DNA from: JALOAT01 sp041685115
GTDB lineage: Bacteria; Pseudomonadota; Gammaproteobacteria; Thiohalomonadales; Thiohalomonadaceae
Reading direction: 5' to 3'
NCBI GenBank assembly: GCA_041685115.1
Contig: JAWLGK010000003.1
Coordinates: 1-64,000 of the forward strand
DNA: 64,000 nucleotides
A model generated the notes under the pieces. That model ran no database searches. It was not told the origin of the DNA and was given only the letters and a program-made list of their open reading frames with translations. Both the position numbers and the translations under genes were made by a program. The stretch's first letter is position 1. Each line of letters begins with the position of its first letter. Below, one piece after another: positions 34,475 to 46,441 of the stretch.

Positions 34475-35611
34475 CTACGGGTGGTCCTCGATGTCTTGTA
34501 CGAGCCGACACTGTCGGCGAATGTGTCCCGATAACGGCGGCCGCGCGCCGTCGAGCAAGGCCTCCACCTGGGCCGCACGCTGTGCGTAGGTGTGCTCGCG
34601 GAGCACGCGTTGGCGCGCACGTTCGCCGATGCGGCGCGCCCGCTCCACGCTCAGGTTGTCGAGCCACCAAGCCACTTGATCGCCGTCATGGGCCAGGAGG
34701 ATTTCCCGATTGGGCTCAAGAAAATCCGCTATGCCCTCCCAGGTGTCGCTGATCAGGCAGGCGCCGGCGCCCGCGGCCTCGAACACCCGGGTGGCCGGCG
34801 ACCAGCCGTTGGCGGCCATGCTGTCGCGGCTGATGTTGAGCACGGCCAGGGGCGTGCAATTGAAGGCGTTGTGATCGCGCGTATAGACGTGGCCGAGGTA
34901 GTGCACGTTGGCGGGGCGGGGCTTGTCGTCCCAGCCGGCGCCGCCCAGCAGGAAGCGCGCACCGGGACGTAGTTGTGCGGCACGCAGGAAGAACGCTTCG
35001 ACGCGCGCCTCCCGGTCGGGCAGGCGGTTGCCGAGAAAGCCGAGGGTGGCGGCGAAACGCGCGTCGGGCGCCGCCGGGTGATGGGTGTCCGGGTCCAGCG
35101 CGTTGTACACCGGCGCGCAGGCGCGGGCGCCCAAGTGCAGATAGGCCTGTACCACCGGCGCGCCGCCGCCATAGGTGAACACGTGATGGTATTCGGTGAC
35201 TGCCCGGCGCAGCGGGTCCCGGGCATCACCGTGCATGCGCGCGAGGGTGGCCGGGGCGTCCACGTCCCAGAACACGCACTGGGCGCCGGGCCGGGTGTGG
35301 CGGGGCACCGCGGCCTCGAGCAGGTCGTCGAACACCCCCACGCCGCTCGCCTTCACCAGCACGTCCGCTGCCGCGGCCTGCTCCAGGGCGCGTAGCACGC
35401 CGTCTTCAGTGGCCGGATAGACCACCACGCGCGCCCAGGGCGGGTCGTCCATGTCGCGGTGACGCTGGCGATCGTAGGCGTCGGGCTCGAAGAAGGTGAT
35501 GGCGTGGCCGCGCGCCGCCAGGGCGCGCAGGATGCCGCGGTAGTAGGTGGCGGCCCCGTTCCAGTAGGCGGACACCAGGCTGGAACCGAAAAAGGCGATG
35601 GACAGACCCAT
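34475..35611 (-). CDS. CgeB-like glycosyltransferase
   Basis: 378 residues with the same N-terminal pattern as the gene at 24759 (SLVSAYWNGAATYYRGILRA) and a GT1-type C-terminal domain (NGWSPATRVFEAAGAGACLI, then SDTWEGIADFLEP). It lies 20 bases downstream of another glycosyltransferase of the same operon. The last residues (about GHIRRQCRLVQDIEDHP) are encoded by a REP-like repeat of the 86-bp family, so the native C-terminus has probably been extended by it. Donor and acceptor are unknown. Confidence 0.82.
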   Translation of the reverse strand: MGLSIAFFGSSLVSAYWNGAATYYRGILRALAARGHAITFFEPDAYDRQRHRDMDDPPWARVVVYPATEDGVLRALEQAAAADVLVKASGVGVFDDLLEAAVPRHTRPGAQCVFWDVDAPATLARMHGDARDPLRRAVTEYHHVFTYGGGAPVVQAYLHLGARACAPVYNALDPDTHHPAAPDARFAATLGFLGNRLPDREARVEAFFLRAAQLRPGARFLLGGAGWDDKPRPANVHYLGHVYTRDHNAFNCTPLAVLNISRDSMAANGWSPATRVFEAAGAGACLISDTWEGIADFLEPNREILLAHDGDQVAWWLDNLSVERARRIGERARQRVLREHTYAQRAAQVEALLDGARPPLSGHIRRQCRLVQDIEDHP

Positions 35612-35631
35612 GGAAACCTCCGGGGATGGTG

Positions 35632-36771
35632 TCAGGTCTGGGCGCGGTGATGAACGGTCGCCGGGGGCACGCGCACATCACGGCAGCCAAGCTCCTGGGC
35701 GATGACGAGCAGCTCGTCCACGCGGTGCGCACAGGTATGCCGTGCCAGGACGGTCTCGCGCCCGTGACGGGCCAGCGAGGCGGCGAGGGCCGGGTCGCCG
35801 AGCACGTCGCGCAGGTGGCGGCGCATGGCGATGCCGTTTTGCGCCTGCAAATAATCGGTGCCGGGTCGGAACAGGCCTTCGCTGTCCTCCCACAACGCCA
35901 TGATCAGTGGGATGCCGCAGGCGAGGGCCTCGAAGGGGCGGATGGTGGGGATGCCCGGCAGTTGGTCGAGATACGGGCGACGCGGCACGTGCACGGTGAC
36001 GCGGTGGGTGGCGAAGGCCGCGGGCACGTCGAAGTTGGCGACCCAGCCGGCGTACTCGATGCCCAGGCGGGCCAACTCCGCGCGTGCGGCGTCCGGATAA
36101 CGCACACCATGTACTCGGCAGCGCAGCTTGAGCGCGGCCGCGGGTTCGAATAGGAACTCGCGCAGCTCTGCGGTGCGCTCGTCGTCGCCCCAGTTGCCGA
36201 TCCACACCAGTTCACGCCGCGTCGCCTCGTCGTGCGGCAGCGGCCTGAACACCCGCGGGTCGGCCGCCTCGTGCCACACCCACACGCGTTCGGCCCAGCC
36301 CGCGCGCAGGTAACGCTCGCGCAGGGCGGCGCCGAAGGCGAGTACGCCGTCGTAGTGGGAAAGGTCATAGCGGCCGATGCTTTCGGGCTCGCTTACCGAG
36401 CGGTGGTGGGTATCGTGGAACAGCAGCCGGAAGCCGCCGTGCCGGGCGCGATGCCGCCCGAGGCGGGCGACCAGGGCGTGGTCGTTCCACTCGTGGACCA
36501 GCACCAGGTCCACGTCTTCCAACACCGCGCCAAGATCCAGGTCGGCCGGGTCGTAGGGCTCGCTGTGCAGCGCCGGATAGACCGCGTGCAGGCGTTCGAG
36601 CACGTGCGGGTCCTCGCGCGCCTGATTGACGAAACTCCACCCCTCGCGCGGCTCGAATACCCGCACCGCGTGACCACGCTGCATCAGCTCGCTGACCACA
36701 CCGCGCAGGAAATGCGCATTGCCGTGATTCCAGTCCGAGCGCAGCGAGTGGCAGAACAGGGCGATTTTCAT
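35632..36771 (-). CDS. Glycosyltransferase, CgeB-related
   Basis: 379 residues from the ATG at 36771 (MKIALFCHSLRSDWNHGNAH); a longer frame upstream passes through intergenic repeats. The N-terminal pattern HGNAHFLRGVVSELMQRGH resembles the two CgeB-like paralogues. The C-terminal domain has IRPFEALACGIPLIMALWED, the usual nucleotide-sugar block of GT1/GT4-like proteins, followed by a tail with LARHGRETVLARHTCAHRV. It is a predicted cytoplasmic sugar transferase, and the gene is followed by the CgeB-like gene at 34475. Confidence 0.8.
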   Translation of the reverse strand: MKIALFCHSLRSDWNHGNAHFLRGVVSELMQRGHAVRVFEPREGWSFVNQAREDPHVLERLHAVYPALHSEPYDPADLDLGAVLEDVDLVLVHEWNDHALVARLGRHRARHGGFRLLFHDTHHRSVSEPESIGRYDLSHYDGVLAFGAALRERYLRAGWAERVWVWHEAADPRVFRPLPHDEATRRELVWIGNWGDDERTAELREFLFEPAAALKLRCRVHGVRYPDAARAELARLGIEYAGWVANFDVPAAFATHRVTVHVPRRPYLDQLPGIPTIRPFEALACGIPLIMALWEDSEGLFRPGTDYLQAQNGIAMRRHLRDVLGDPALAASLARHGRETVLARHTCAHRVDELLVIAQELGCRDVRVPPATVHHRAQT

Positions 36772-36936
36772 GCAGTGCGGGTTCCTGCCTGGGGGTTGGA
36801 CGCGGAGGGCGCGGAGGCGCGGAGGACGCGGAGAAAATCCATCTTCAGCAATATTGGCGTGGCGATTTTCGGATGAACGGCCATCCATCAACGGAATCAC
36901 CCTCTGCGCCTCCGCGTCCTCCGCGTTTTGGGCCCG
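36772..36936. repeat. Inverted repeat of the GCGCCTCCGCGTCCTCCGCG family
   Basis: GAGGGCGCGGAGGCGCGGAG (near 36800) and its opposite-strand partner CCTCTGCGCCTCCGCGTCCT (near 36900) face each other across about 70 bases. A further copy overlaps the 3' end of imuA (8619-8645). This is the largest gap inside the glycan operon. Confidence 0.7.
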
Positions 36937-38211
36937 TCATGAATCGATATGCTCCAAGGTGGCAAGCGGTAGCGGGCGGTCGTCCTGGATGTCGCTGAAG
37001 CGGGCGAATTGGCCGAGGTAGTGGGCGTGGGCGCGTTCCCAGGCGTGGTCGTCCGGCGGGCCCCAGATCTCGGTGTAGCCGGGGGAGCCGGGGTAGGGGA
37101 ACATGGGCACGGGTTTGTTCACCCATACGCCCTGGTCGAGCAGGGACTGCCGGAAGGCTTCCACGGTGGCGTCGTCGTCGATGCCCGAATCGAGCAGGCT
37201 GGCCTGCACGAAGGGCACGCTGCGGCGGGCGTGCAGCAGCTTGGCGCGCAGGGCGTCGGAGTCGAGCTTGCAGTGTTTGTTGAGCAGCATGCGTCCCAGG
37301 TCGGAGACGCTCTCGATGCCGGCCTCGATGGAGACGCAGCCGGCGCGGCCGAGCAGGTCGAGCATGTCGGGCTTCCACAGGTCGATGCGGGTCTGCACCC
37401 CGAACTGCACCGGGCGCTCGGCGAGCCCTTCGAGCAGCTCGCGCTGGGGCAGGAAGATCTCGTCGACGAAATACAGGTAGCGCACGCCCTGTGCCACGAG
37501 CCCGTCGATCTCCTCGAACACCACGGCGGGATCGCGGCGGCGGAAGGCGTCGCGGAAGTTTTCCTTGGCGCAGAAGCTGCACGCATAGGGGCAGCCCCGC
37601 GAGGCCTCCACCTCGGCGGCGAGTCCGGCGCGCGGTTCGTCGAAGCGGTGATGGTGATGGTCGTGCAGGAAACGCTCTTCCCAGCGCAGTGCGGGCAGGG
37701 CGGCGAAGTCGGCGGCCTGCGGGCCGCCCTGCACCACCACGGCATCCTGCGTGTGGTAGGCGATGCCCGCGACCTGCCGCCAGTCGCCGGCGAGTTTCGG
37801 CAGGACCTCCTCGCATTCGCCCAGGATCACCGCGTCCACCGGCAGCTTGGTGAGCGTGGCGCGGGGCGTCGTGGAGCCGTGCGGCCCGACCGCCACCAGC
37901 ACCGGCGAGAGTGCGCGCAGGGCGCGGCAGGCGCGCAGCGGTGAACGCAGCTCCGGCGGCGGGCAGCGCCAGAACAGATAGGTCGGCGCGGTGGTCACCG
38001 CGGTGATGTCGGGGGCGAACTGCGCGACCTTGCTGCACAGCGCGGCCAGGTCGAGCCCTTCAAGGGTGGCGTCCACGAGCAGCACCTCGTGACCCGCGTC
38101 TTTGAGCAGACGGCGCGCATAGCCGAATTCCAGCGGCAGGTGGCCGTCGCGGCAGCCGAAGTAGATGCTGCCGGTGAAATCCCAGGGCGGATTCACCAGG
38201 GCGAACCTCAT
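36937..38211 (-). CDS. B12-binding radical SAM protein
   Basis: 424 residues from the ATG at 38211, whose ATGA overlaps the stop of the next gene upstream. The N-terminal half is a cobalamin-binding Rossmann-like domain (RFALVNPPWDFTGSIYFG, then LEFGYARRLLKDAGHEVLLV). The radical SAM core follows with ASRGCPYACSFCAKENF, i.e. the CxxxCxxC cluster (about residue 195), then RYLYFVDEIFLPQ and GVQTRIDLW. Members of this class do methylations or rearrangements on unactivated carbons. Position between a sugar epimerase and glycosyltransferases suggests sugar or lipid-carrier modification. I recall a TIGRFAM family of such proteins within oligosaccharide cassettes of plant-associated bacteria, but cannot confirm membership. 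Confidence 0.9.
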   Translation of the reverse strand: MRFALVNPPWDFTGSIYFGCRDGHLPLEFGYARRLLKDAGHEVLLVDATLEGLDLAALCSKVAQFAPDITAVTTAPTYLFWRCPPPELRSPLRACRALRALSPVLVAVGPHGSTTPRATLTKLPVDAVILGECEEVLPKLAGDWRQVAGIAYHTQDAVVVQGGPQAADFAALPALRWEERFLHDHHHHRFDEPRAGLAAEVEASRGCPYACSFCAKENFRDAFRRRDPAVVFEEIDGLVAQGVRYLYFVDEIFLPQRELLEGLAERPVQFGVQTRIDLWKPDMLDLLGRAGCVSIEAGIESVSDLGRMLLNKHCKLDSDALRAKLLHARRSVPFVQASLLDSGIDDDATVEAFRQSLLDQGVWVNKPVPMFPYPGSPGYTEIWGPPDDHAWERAHAHYLGQFARFSDIQDDRPLPLATLEHIDS

Positions 38212-40124
38212 GGTACGGCCCTCCCTTCCGCGCCGGGCAGGCGGCGCGGCGGCGCGGCGGTGAGCGCCGGTTCGCTGGCGATCCAGCGCCACAGCCGCGC
38301 CAGTCCGTCATTAACGCCGACGCGCGGCTGCCAGCCGGTCGCCGCACTGAAACGGCGGATGTCCGACACGTACCAGCGCTGGTCGCTGGCGCGCCAGTCC
38401 TCGAAGCTGAGGGCGGGCACGCGTCCGGTCATGTCCGTGAGCCGGTCGATCAGTTGCAGCAGCGACAGGGTGTTTTCGGGCCCGCCGCCGATGTTGAAGG
38501 CCTGGCCCTTGAGCGTGTCGACGTGTGCGAGCGCGGCGCCCATGGCGTCGAGCAGGTCATCCACGAACAGCACGTCACGTACCTGGCGCCCGTCGCCGTA
38601 GATGGTGATGGGTTCTCCGGAGGAGGCGTAGCGTACGAAGTGCGCCACCCAACCCTGGTCTTCGTTGCCGAACTGGTGCGGGCCGTAGATGCAGCTCATG
38701 CGCAGGACCACGGCAGGCAGGCCAAAGGTGCGGGCGTAGTCGAGTACGTATTGATCCGCCGCGCCCTTGGAACAGCCATAGGGGCTGCAAAACGACAAAG
38801 GGCGCGACTCGTCCACACCGTGGCGGGCGAGTTCGGCATCCGTGGGCCCATAACGGCAACCGTCGTGAGCGAACCCCACGCCGTCGAGGCTGCCGTACAC
38901 CTTATTGGTGGAGGTGAACAGCAACGGCGGCGGCGCCGGATGGCGGCGCAGCGCCTCAAGCAGGTTGAGGGTGCCGCGGCCGTTCACGTCGAAGTCGTGC
39001 AGCGGGTCGGCCAGGCTGGTGGTCACCGCCACCTGTGCGGCGAAGTGATAGACCGCCTCGGCGTCCATGGTCGCCGCGCTCACCGCATCCGTGTCGCGCA
39101 TGTCCGCCAGCACGAACTCGACACGCTCCGCGAAGCGTCCGGTCAACCATTTCAAATTGGCTTCCGTACCGGCCCGCTGGAGGTTGTCCAGGATGCGCAC
39201 ACGCTTGCCTTCGCTCAACAGGCGTGCTGCGAGGTTGGTGCCGATGAAACCGGCGCCACCGGTGATGACGCTCACGCCGCGGCCGTTACGGCGAACGCCC
39301 TGGGCGGCGGCGTGGGAGAGTTCGCGCACCGCGGCCGGTCCGCCCTTGCGGAGTAAACGGCCCAGCAGGTGGGCCGGATCGCTTGCCCCCGCGCCGGCCC
39401 AGTACACCCGCTGCACCGGCGCATCGAGGGCCTCGATGAAGGCCAGCAGTCGCCCTCGCTCGTCGTGCTCGGCACCGGCATAGCAGGTTTCGGTGACCCA
39501 CAGCTCGGCGCGGCTGCCGTGCCGGGTGAGCAGCGTGCGCACCTGATCGATCCTGCGCGGCCAGAAATGCCCACCCGGCTCGGCCGCCGCGGCGACGGCG
39601 CGCAGGCCGATGGCATCCACCTCGCGCAGCAGTCCTCGCGCACCGAGCAGTTCCAGCCAACCCTCGTGATGGGGCGGGGCACCGGCGATGAGCACGCGCT
39701 TGCCGCGGTCACGCACGCGACCGATGGCCTGCGCCAGCGCCTCACTGAACGCGGCGCCCGCCGGGTCGAGGCGTGGATCGCGTTGTGCAGGACTCGGCGA
39801 GGCCGCCAGTTCCACCGCGGAGATATACGGTGAGAACAGGCTCATCACCTCCTCGATGAAGCCCAGGTAACGCTCGGCATCCGAGGCCATCGCCGCGTCC
39901 GCACGACCTTCCAGGCAGGCCAGCACTTCGGCGCGGCCGGCAAGGGCCGCGAATAGCCACTCGAACCAAGCGCGCCCGTGTCCGCTGTCGAGGTCTGCGC
40001 TGTCGATGGTGATGCGCACGCGACGGACACCCAGCTGTTCCAGGTAGCCGACGAATGCTTCAGCGCGGGCATAATCACCGGGCTTGAAGCGTCCTGCGAT
40101 ACCGTAGGTTTCGTTGACGATCAT
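38208..40124 (-). CDS. Fusion: TIM-barrel glycosidase-like domain plus CDP-paratose-epimerase-like SDR
   Basis: 638 residues. From about residue 290 there is a complete extended-SDR epimerase: VITGGAGFIGTNLAARLLSEG (in outline, the NAD site), HFAAQVAVTTS, TSTNKVYG, SPYGCSKGAADQYVLDYA with the Tyr/Lys pair, and RMSCIYGPHQFG. This matches CDP-paratose/CDP-tyvelose 2-epimerase-like enzymes. The first roughly 285 residues have the rhythm of a TIM-barrel glycosidase, ending with ELWVTETCYAGA, which resembles the strand-7 nucleophile region, but the usual acid/base NE motif is not apparent (AVELAASPSPAQ). Overlaps by ATGA on both sides bind it in the operon. This domain order is unusual. Confidence 0.85.
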   Translation of the reverse strand: MIVNETYGIAGRFKPGDYARAEAFVGYLEQLGVRRVRITIDSADLDSGHGRAWFEWLFAALAGRAEVLACLEGRADAAMASDAERYLGFIEEVMSLFSPYISAVELAASPSPAQRDPRLDPAGAAFSEALAQAIGRVRDRGKRVLIAGAPPHHEGWLELLGARGLLREVDAIGLRAVAAAAEPGGHFWPRRIDQVRTLLTRHGSRAELWVTETCYAGAEHDERGRLLAFIEALDAPVQRVYWAGAGASDPAHLLGRLLRKGGPAAVRELSHAAAQGVRRNGRGVSVITGGAGFIGTNLAARLLSEGKRVRILDNLQRAGTEANLKWLTGRFAERVEFVLADMRDTDAVSAATMDAEAVYHFAAQVAVTTSLADPLHDFDVNGRGTLNLLEALRRHPAPPPLLFTSTNKVYGSLDGVGFAHDGCRYGPTDAELARHGVDESRPLSFCSPYGCSKGAADQYVLDYARTFGLPAVVLRMSCIYGPHQFGNEDQGWVAHFVRYASSGEPITIYGDGRQVRDVLFVDDLLDAMGAALAHVDTLKGQAFNIGGGPENTLSLLQLIDRLTDMTGRVPALSFEDWRASDQRWYVSDIRRFSAATGWQPRVGVNDGLARLWRWIASEPALTAAPPRRLPGAEGRAVP

Positions 40125-41236
40125 GCCGACAGGCCCCGTAGACGCAGTTCCTCGGCAGCCTCGGGCACGCGATCATCGGCGGGCTGGGTGGCCAGCCATT
40201 CGGCCAGGCGACTCACGCCGTCTTCCAGGCGCACCTGCGCGGTGAAGCCCAGCCGCTGCCGGGCCTTGTCGGTATCGGCGAAGCAATGGCGGATGTCGCC
40301 GCTGCGAAACCGGCCGGTGATCTCGGGGGCGATGTCACGGCCCAGCGCCATGGCCACGCGCTCGGCGATGGCGCGCACGCTGACGGATTCGCCGCTGCCG
40401 ATGTTGAACGCCTCGCCGATGGCGGCGGGGTGCTCCAGGGCGAGCAGACAGGCCTCGGCCACGTCGTGCACGCTGACGAAATCGCGGCGCTGTTCACCGT
40501 CCTCGAACACCAGGGGCGCGCGGTCGTTGAGCAGGCGCGAGGCGAAAATGGCCAGCACGCCGGTGTACGGGTTGGACAACGCCTGGCGCTCGCCATAGAC
40601 GTTGAAAAAACGCAGCGCGGTGGTCGGGATGCCGTAGGCGCGCCCGAGCACCAACGTCATCATCTCCTGATCGAATTTGGAAAGCGCATACACCGAGGAC
40701 AGCACCGGCGCCTTGTCCTCGGGCGTGGGTACGGGCATCAGCGGCAGGTCGTCGGGTCCCAGCGGCTCCCAGCGTCCGGCGCGCAGTTGCGCGTCGACGC
40801 GGCAGGCGCGATCGGTAAAGCTGCCATCCGTGCAGCGATAGCGCCCCTCGCCGTAGATGCTCATGCTCGATGCGACCACCAGTCGCTCCACCGGATGCGC
40901 CATGAGCGCTTCCATGAGTACGGCGGTGCCGCGGGTGTTGTGGTCGATGTAGTCGTCCACCCGATACATGCTCTGGCCGACGCCCACCCGCGCCGCGAAA
41001 TGGAATACCGCGTCGATGCCGTCGAGCGCTTCGCGTACCGCGCGGGCGTCACGCACGTCGCCGATGTGCAGGTCGATGTCGGGATGGAGATAGTCCGGGC
41101 GGACCGCGTCCGGGCCATGTACCTGCGGGAGCAGTGCGTCCAGCACGCGCACGCGGTAACCGCGGGCCAGCAGCCGATCGGCCACGTGGGAACCGATGAA
41201 GCCGGCGCCGCCCGTGATGAGAACGTGAGAGGGCAT
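40121..41236 (-). CDS. NAD-dependent sugar epimerase (dTDP-rhamnose 4-epimerase / GalE-like)
   Basis: 371 residues of the extended SDR family: ITGGAGFIGSHVADRLL binds NAD, HFAARVGVGQSMY precedes the active region, SSMSIYGEGRY takes the place of the SSSAVYG motif, and the catalytic Tyr/Lys lie in VYALSKFDQEMM. The long insert between them (about 60 residues with RAGRWEPLGPDD) resembles dTDP-L-rhamnose 4-epimerases rather than GalE. It is the first gene of the minus-strand glycan operon and overlaps the fused epimerase by ATGA. The substrate is presumably a nucleotide sugar destined for the glycosyltransferases downstream. Confidence 0.87.
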   Translation of the reverse strand: MPSHVLITGGAGFIGSHVADRLLARGYRVRVLDALLPQVHGPDAVRPDYLHPDIDLHIGDVRDARAVREALDGIDAVFHFAARVGVGQSMYRVDDYIDHNTRGTAVLMEALMAHPVERLVVASSMSIYGEGRYRCTDGSFTDRACRVDAQLRAGRWEPLGPDDLPLMPVPTPEDKAPVLSSVYALSKFDQEMMTLVLGRAYGIPTTALRFFNVYGERQALSNPYTGVLAIFASRLLNDRAPLVFEDGEQRRDFVSVHDVAEACLLALEHPAAIGEAFNIGSGESVSVRAIAERVAMALGRDIAPEITGRFRSGDIRHCFADTDKARQRLGFTAQVRLEDGVSRLAEWLATQPADDRVPEAAEELRLRGLSA

Positions 41237-41376
41237 GGAATCCTTTCTTCAAACCCGTCGAGCGTGCAATGAACTTTAGTTTCAGATTGTTGATTTTCCA
41301 TGGCCAAAAGCCTGAGCGCGGTGCATGCCTATACTCGGTTTATGGTTTTGCTGCGCTGCATCGAGAGGTGCTCGCC

Positions 41377-42138
41377 ATGCTGGAGGTCATTGAAGAAGGG
41401 GACGTGTATTTCCTCTATCGCCCGCGCGTGGTGGCTGCCGAGGAACCGACGCAGCCGCAGGGCGTGGAAGATATTCAGCGCTTCTTCATGGTCTTGAGCC
41501 CGCGCGGCAAGCGCCTGTATCGCCTGATCGTGCTGGGCAGAAAACACCTGCCGGAGGTGACGCGCGGCGGCGGGAAATACTGGGCCTTCGTAGATCGCGT
41601 GGAACACGATCCCGTGCAATTGCGTGCGGAGCTGGAAGGCGGCGAATACCAGACCAGGACCCGCGGCACACGTAAACTGCCGCCGGCGCGCGCAGCGGGG
41701 GAAGGCGTGTACGGCATCGTGCGGCACGATGGCCATACCCATTTCGCCTATGTCTTGGAACTGCCGAAACGGCCGGGCGAGGTGCAGGACGAGCTGAACA
41801 TCGAGCCGCAGGCCAGCTATGTCATCAGCGTAAAGAATCCGGCCAAGTCTTCACCCCGTCGCACAGGTCTGCGTCCGCCACAGAAGGCCACGCTTCCCAA
41901 GTCGCTGCGGGCCCGCTTCGGCGACCGGCGTTTCGCCGATCCGGACCCGCCCGAGCTGCTCGACCATGCGGGCACCGAGTTGCTGCTCATCGGGGCCACG
42001 GAAGACGTGAAGCAGGAACTCGGCCTGGATTTCGGAGCCGAAAATGAAACCGCGGCCGGTGCGGAGATCTTCACCGACCTGCGACTGCGCAAGAGCAGGA
42101 ATCCGGTCCAGCCGTTGTTCGAGGGGCGCTGGGTGTAA
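41377..42138 (+). CDS. Conserved hypothetical protein (EVIEEGDVYFLYRP type)
   Basis: 253 residues from the ATG at 41377, with GAGAGG nine bases upstream; the frame stays open to 41269 without support. Blocks that look conserved are LEVIEEGDVYFLYRPRV, QRFFMVLSPRGKRLYRLIV and GGGKYWAFVDRV in the N-terminal half. The basic C-terminal half (FGDRRFADPDPPELLDHAG) appears less structured. I recall related unnamed proteins but know no function. It diverges from the glycan operon and is followed by a DUF202 membrane protein gene on the same strand. Confidence 0.7.
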   Translation: MLEVIEEGDVYFLYRPRVVAAEEPTQPQGVEDIQRFFMVLSPRGKRLYRLIVLGRKHLPEVTRGGGKYWAFVDRVEHDPVQLRAELEGGEYQTRTRGTRKLPPARAAGEGVYGIVRHDGHTHFAYVLELPKRPGEVQDELNIEPQASYVISVKNPAKSSPRRTGLRPPQKATLPKSLRARFGDRRFADPDPPELLDHAGTELLLIGATEDVKQELGLDFGAENETAAGAEIFTDLRLRKSRNPVQPLFEGRWV

Positions 42139-42165
42139 TCGCCGCGTAAACAACCGGTCGGGGCG

Positions 42166-42573
42166 ATGGAACTCAGGGATGAAGCGGTGAAAAGCGTCAA
42201 CCAACTGGCCGAAGAGCGCACCGAACTGGCCGTGACACGCACCATCATGGCGGCGGACCGCTCTCTCATGGCCTGGGTGCGCACCGCATTGGCGATGATC
42301 GGCGTGGGTATCACGCTCTACAAGCTGCTCCAGGGTTTGCAGCAAAGCGGCCAGTTTGGTGACCACTTGTCCCAGGCCGAGGGGATAGGGCTGTTCCTGA
42401 GTGGGCTCGCCGTGTTGTCCATGGTGATGGGCATCACCGAATACTGGTTGACGCTACGCGAGATGCGGGGCTTTCGGCCCGTGCCGCTGTTGCGGCCGGT
42501 GTTCGCCATCGCCCTGATCATGGGGCTGACCGGGGTGCTGGTGTTCATAGGCATCCTCTACCAGCTCATCTGA
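42166..42573 (+). CDS. DUF202 / YidH-family membrane protein
   Basis: 135 residues. The DUF202 motif RTIMAADRSLMAWVRTALAM marks the first membrane helix, followed by two further helices (GIGLFLSGLAVLSMVMGITE and FAIALIMGLTGVLVFIGILY). The conserved Arg, Trp and Arg in RSLMAWVRT are the family hallmark. The family is of unknown biochemical role. It lies 27 bases after the hypothetical gene, so the two are probably co-transcribed. Confidence 0.88.
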   Translation: MELRDEAVKSVNQLAEERTELAVTRTIMAADRSLMAWVRTALAMIGVGITLYKLLQGLQQSGQFGDHLSQAEGIGLFLSGLAVLSMVMGITEYWLTLREMRGFRPVPLLRPVFAIALIMGLTGVLVFIGILYQLI

Positions 42574-42672
42574 GGCTTGGGGATTCCAGAGTCCTGCACG
42601 CGGGATTTCCCCGCCGTACGATGGGCTGTCAAGACTTGTTCGCGGCGCCCCCCTTGGGTAACGTCGCGCCCC

Positions 42673-46146
<3,474 letters not shown>

Positions 46147-46441
46147 AGAAAAGGCATTAACACGGGGAACACGGGGAACACGGGGTAAAACATGGCGGCT
46201 CCTCACGTGCCCCTCACCTGCGGCGCCTTGTCACCCCGGCGAAAGCCGGTCCATCTTGGCGGGATTGAAGATGGATTCCGGCTTGCGCCGGAATGACGAA
46301 TTCTGCTGCCGGTCGCGTAGGTCACGTTGCGCAGCTAGGTGACATGCTTCAGGCTGCGGCTTGTCACGTAGGGCTGGCGCGCCAACGAGACCTACAGCTA
46401 ATTACCCCGTGTTCGCCCGTGTTAACGCTTTTCTCTTAAAT
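46147..46441. repeat. Gap with dispersed repeats
   Basis: This 295-base gap contains ACACGGGGAACACGGGGAAC repeats near 46160, an inverted CCCCGGCGAAAGCCGG...CCGGAATGACG pair near 46230-46300 and a degenerate 93-bp family unit near 46315-46400. No gene is seen. Confidence 0.7.
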
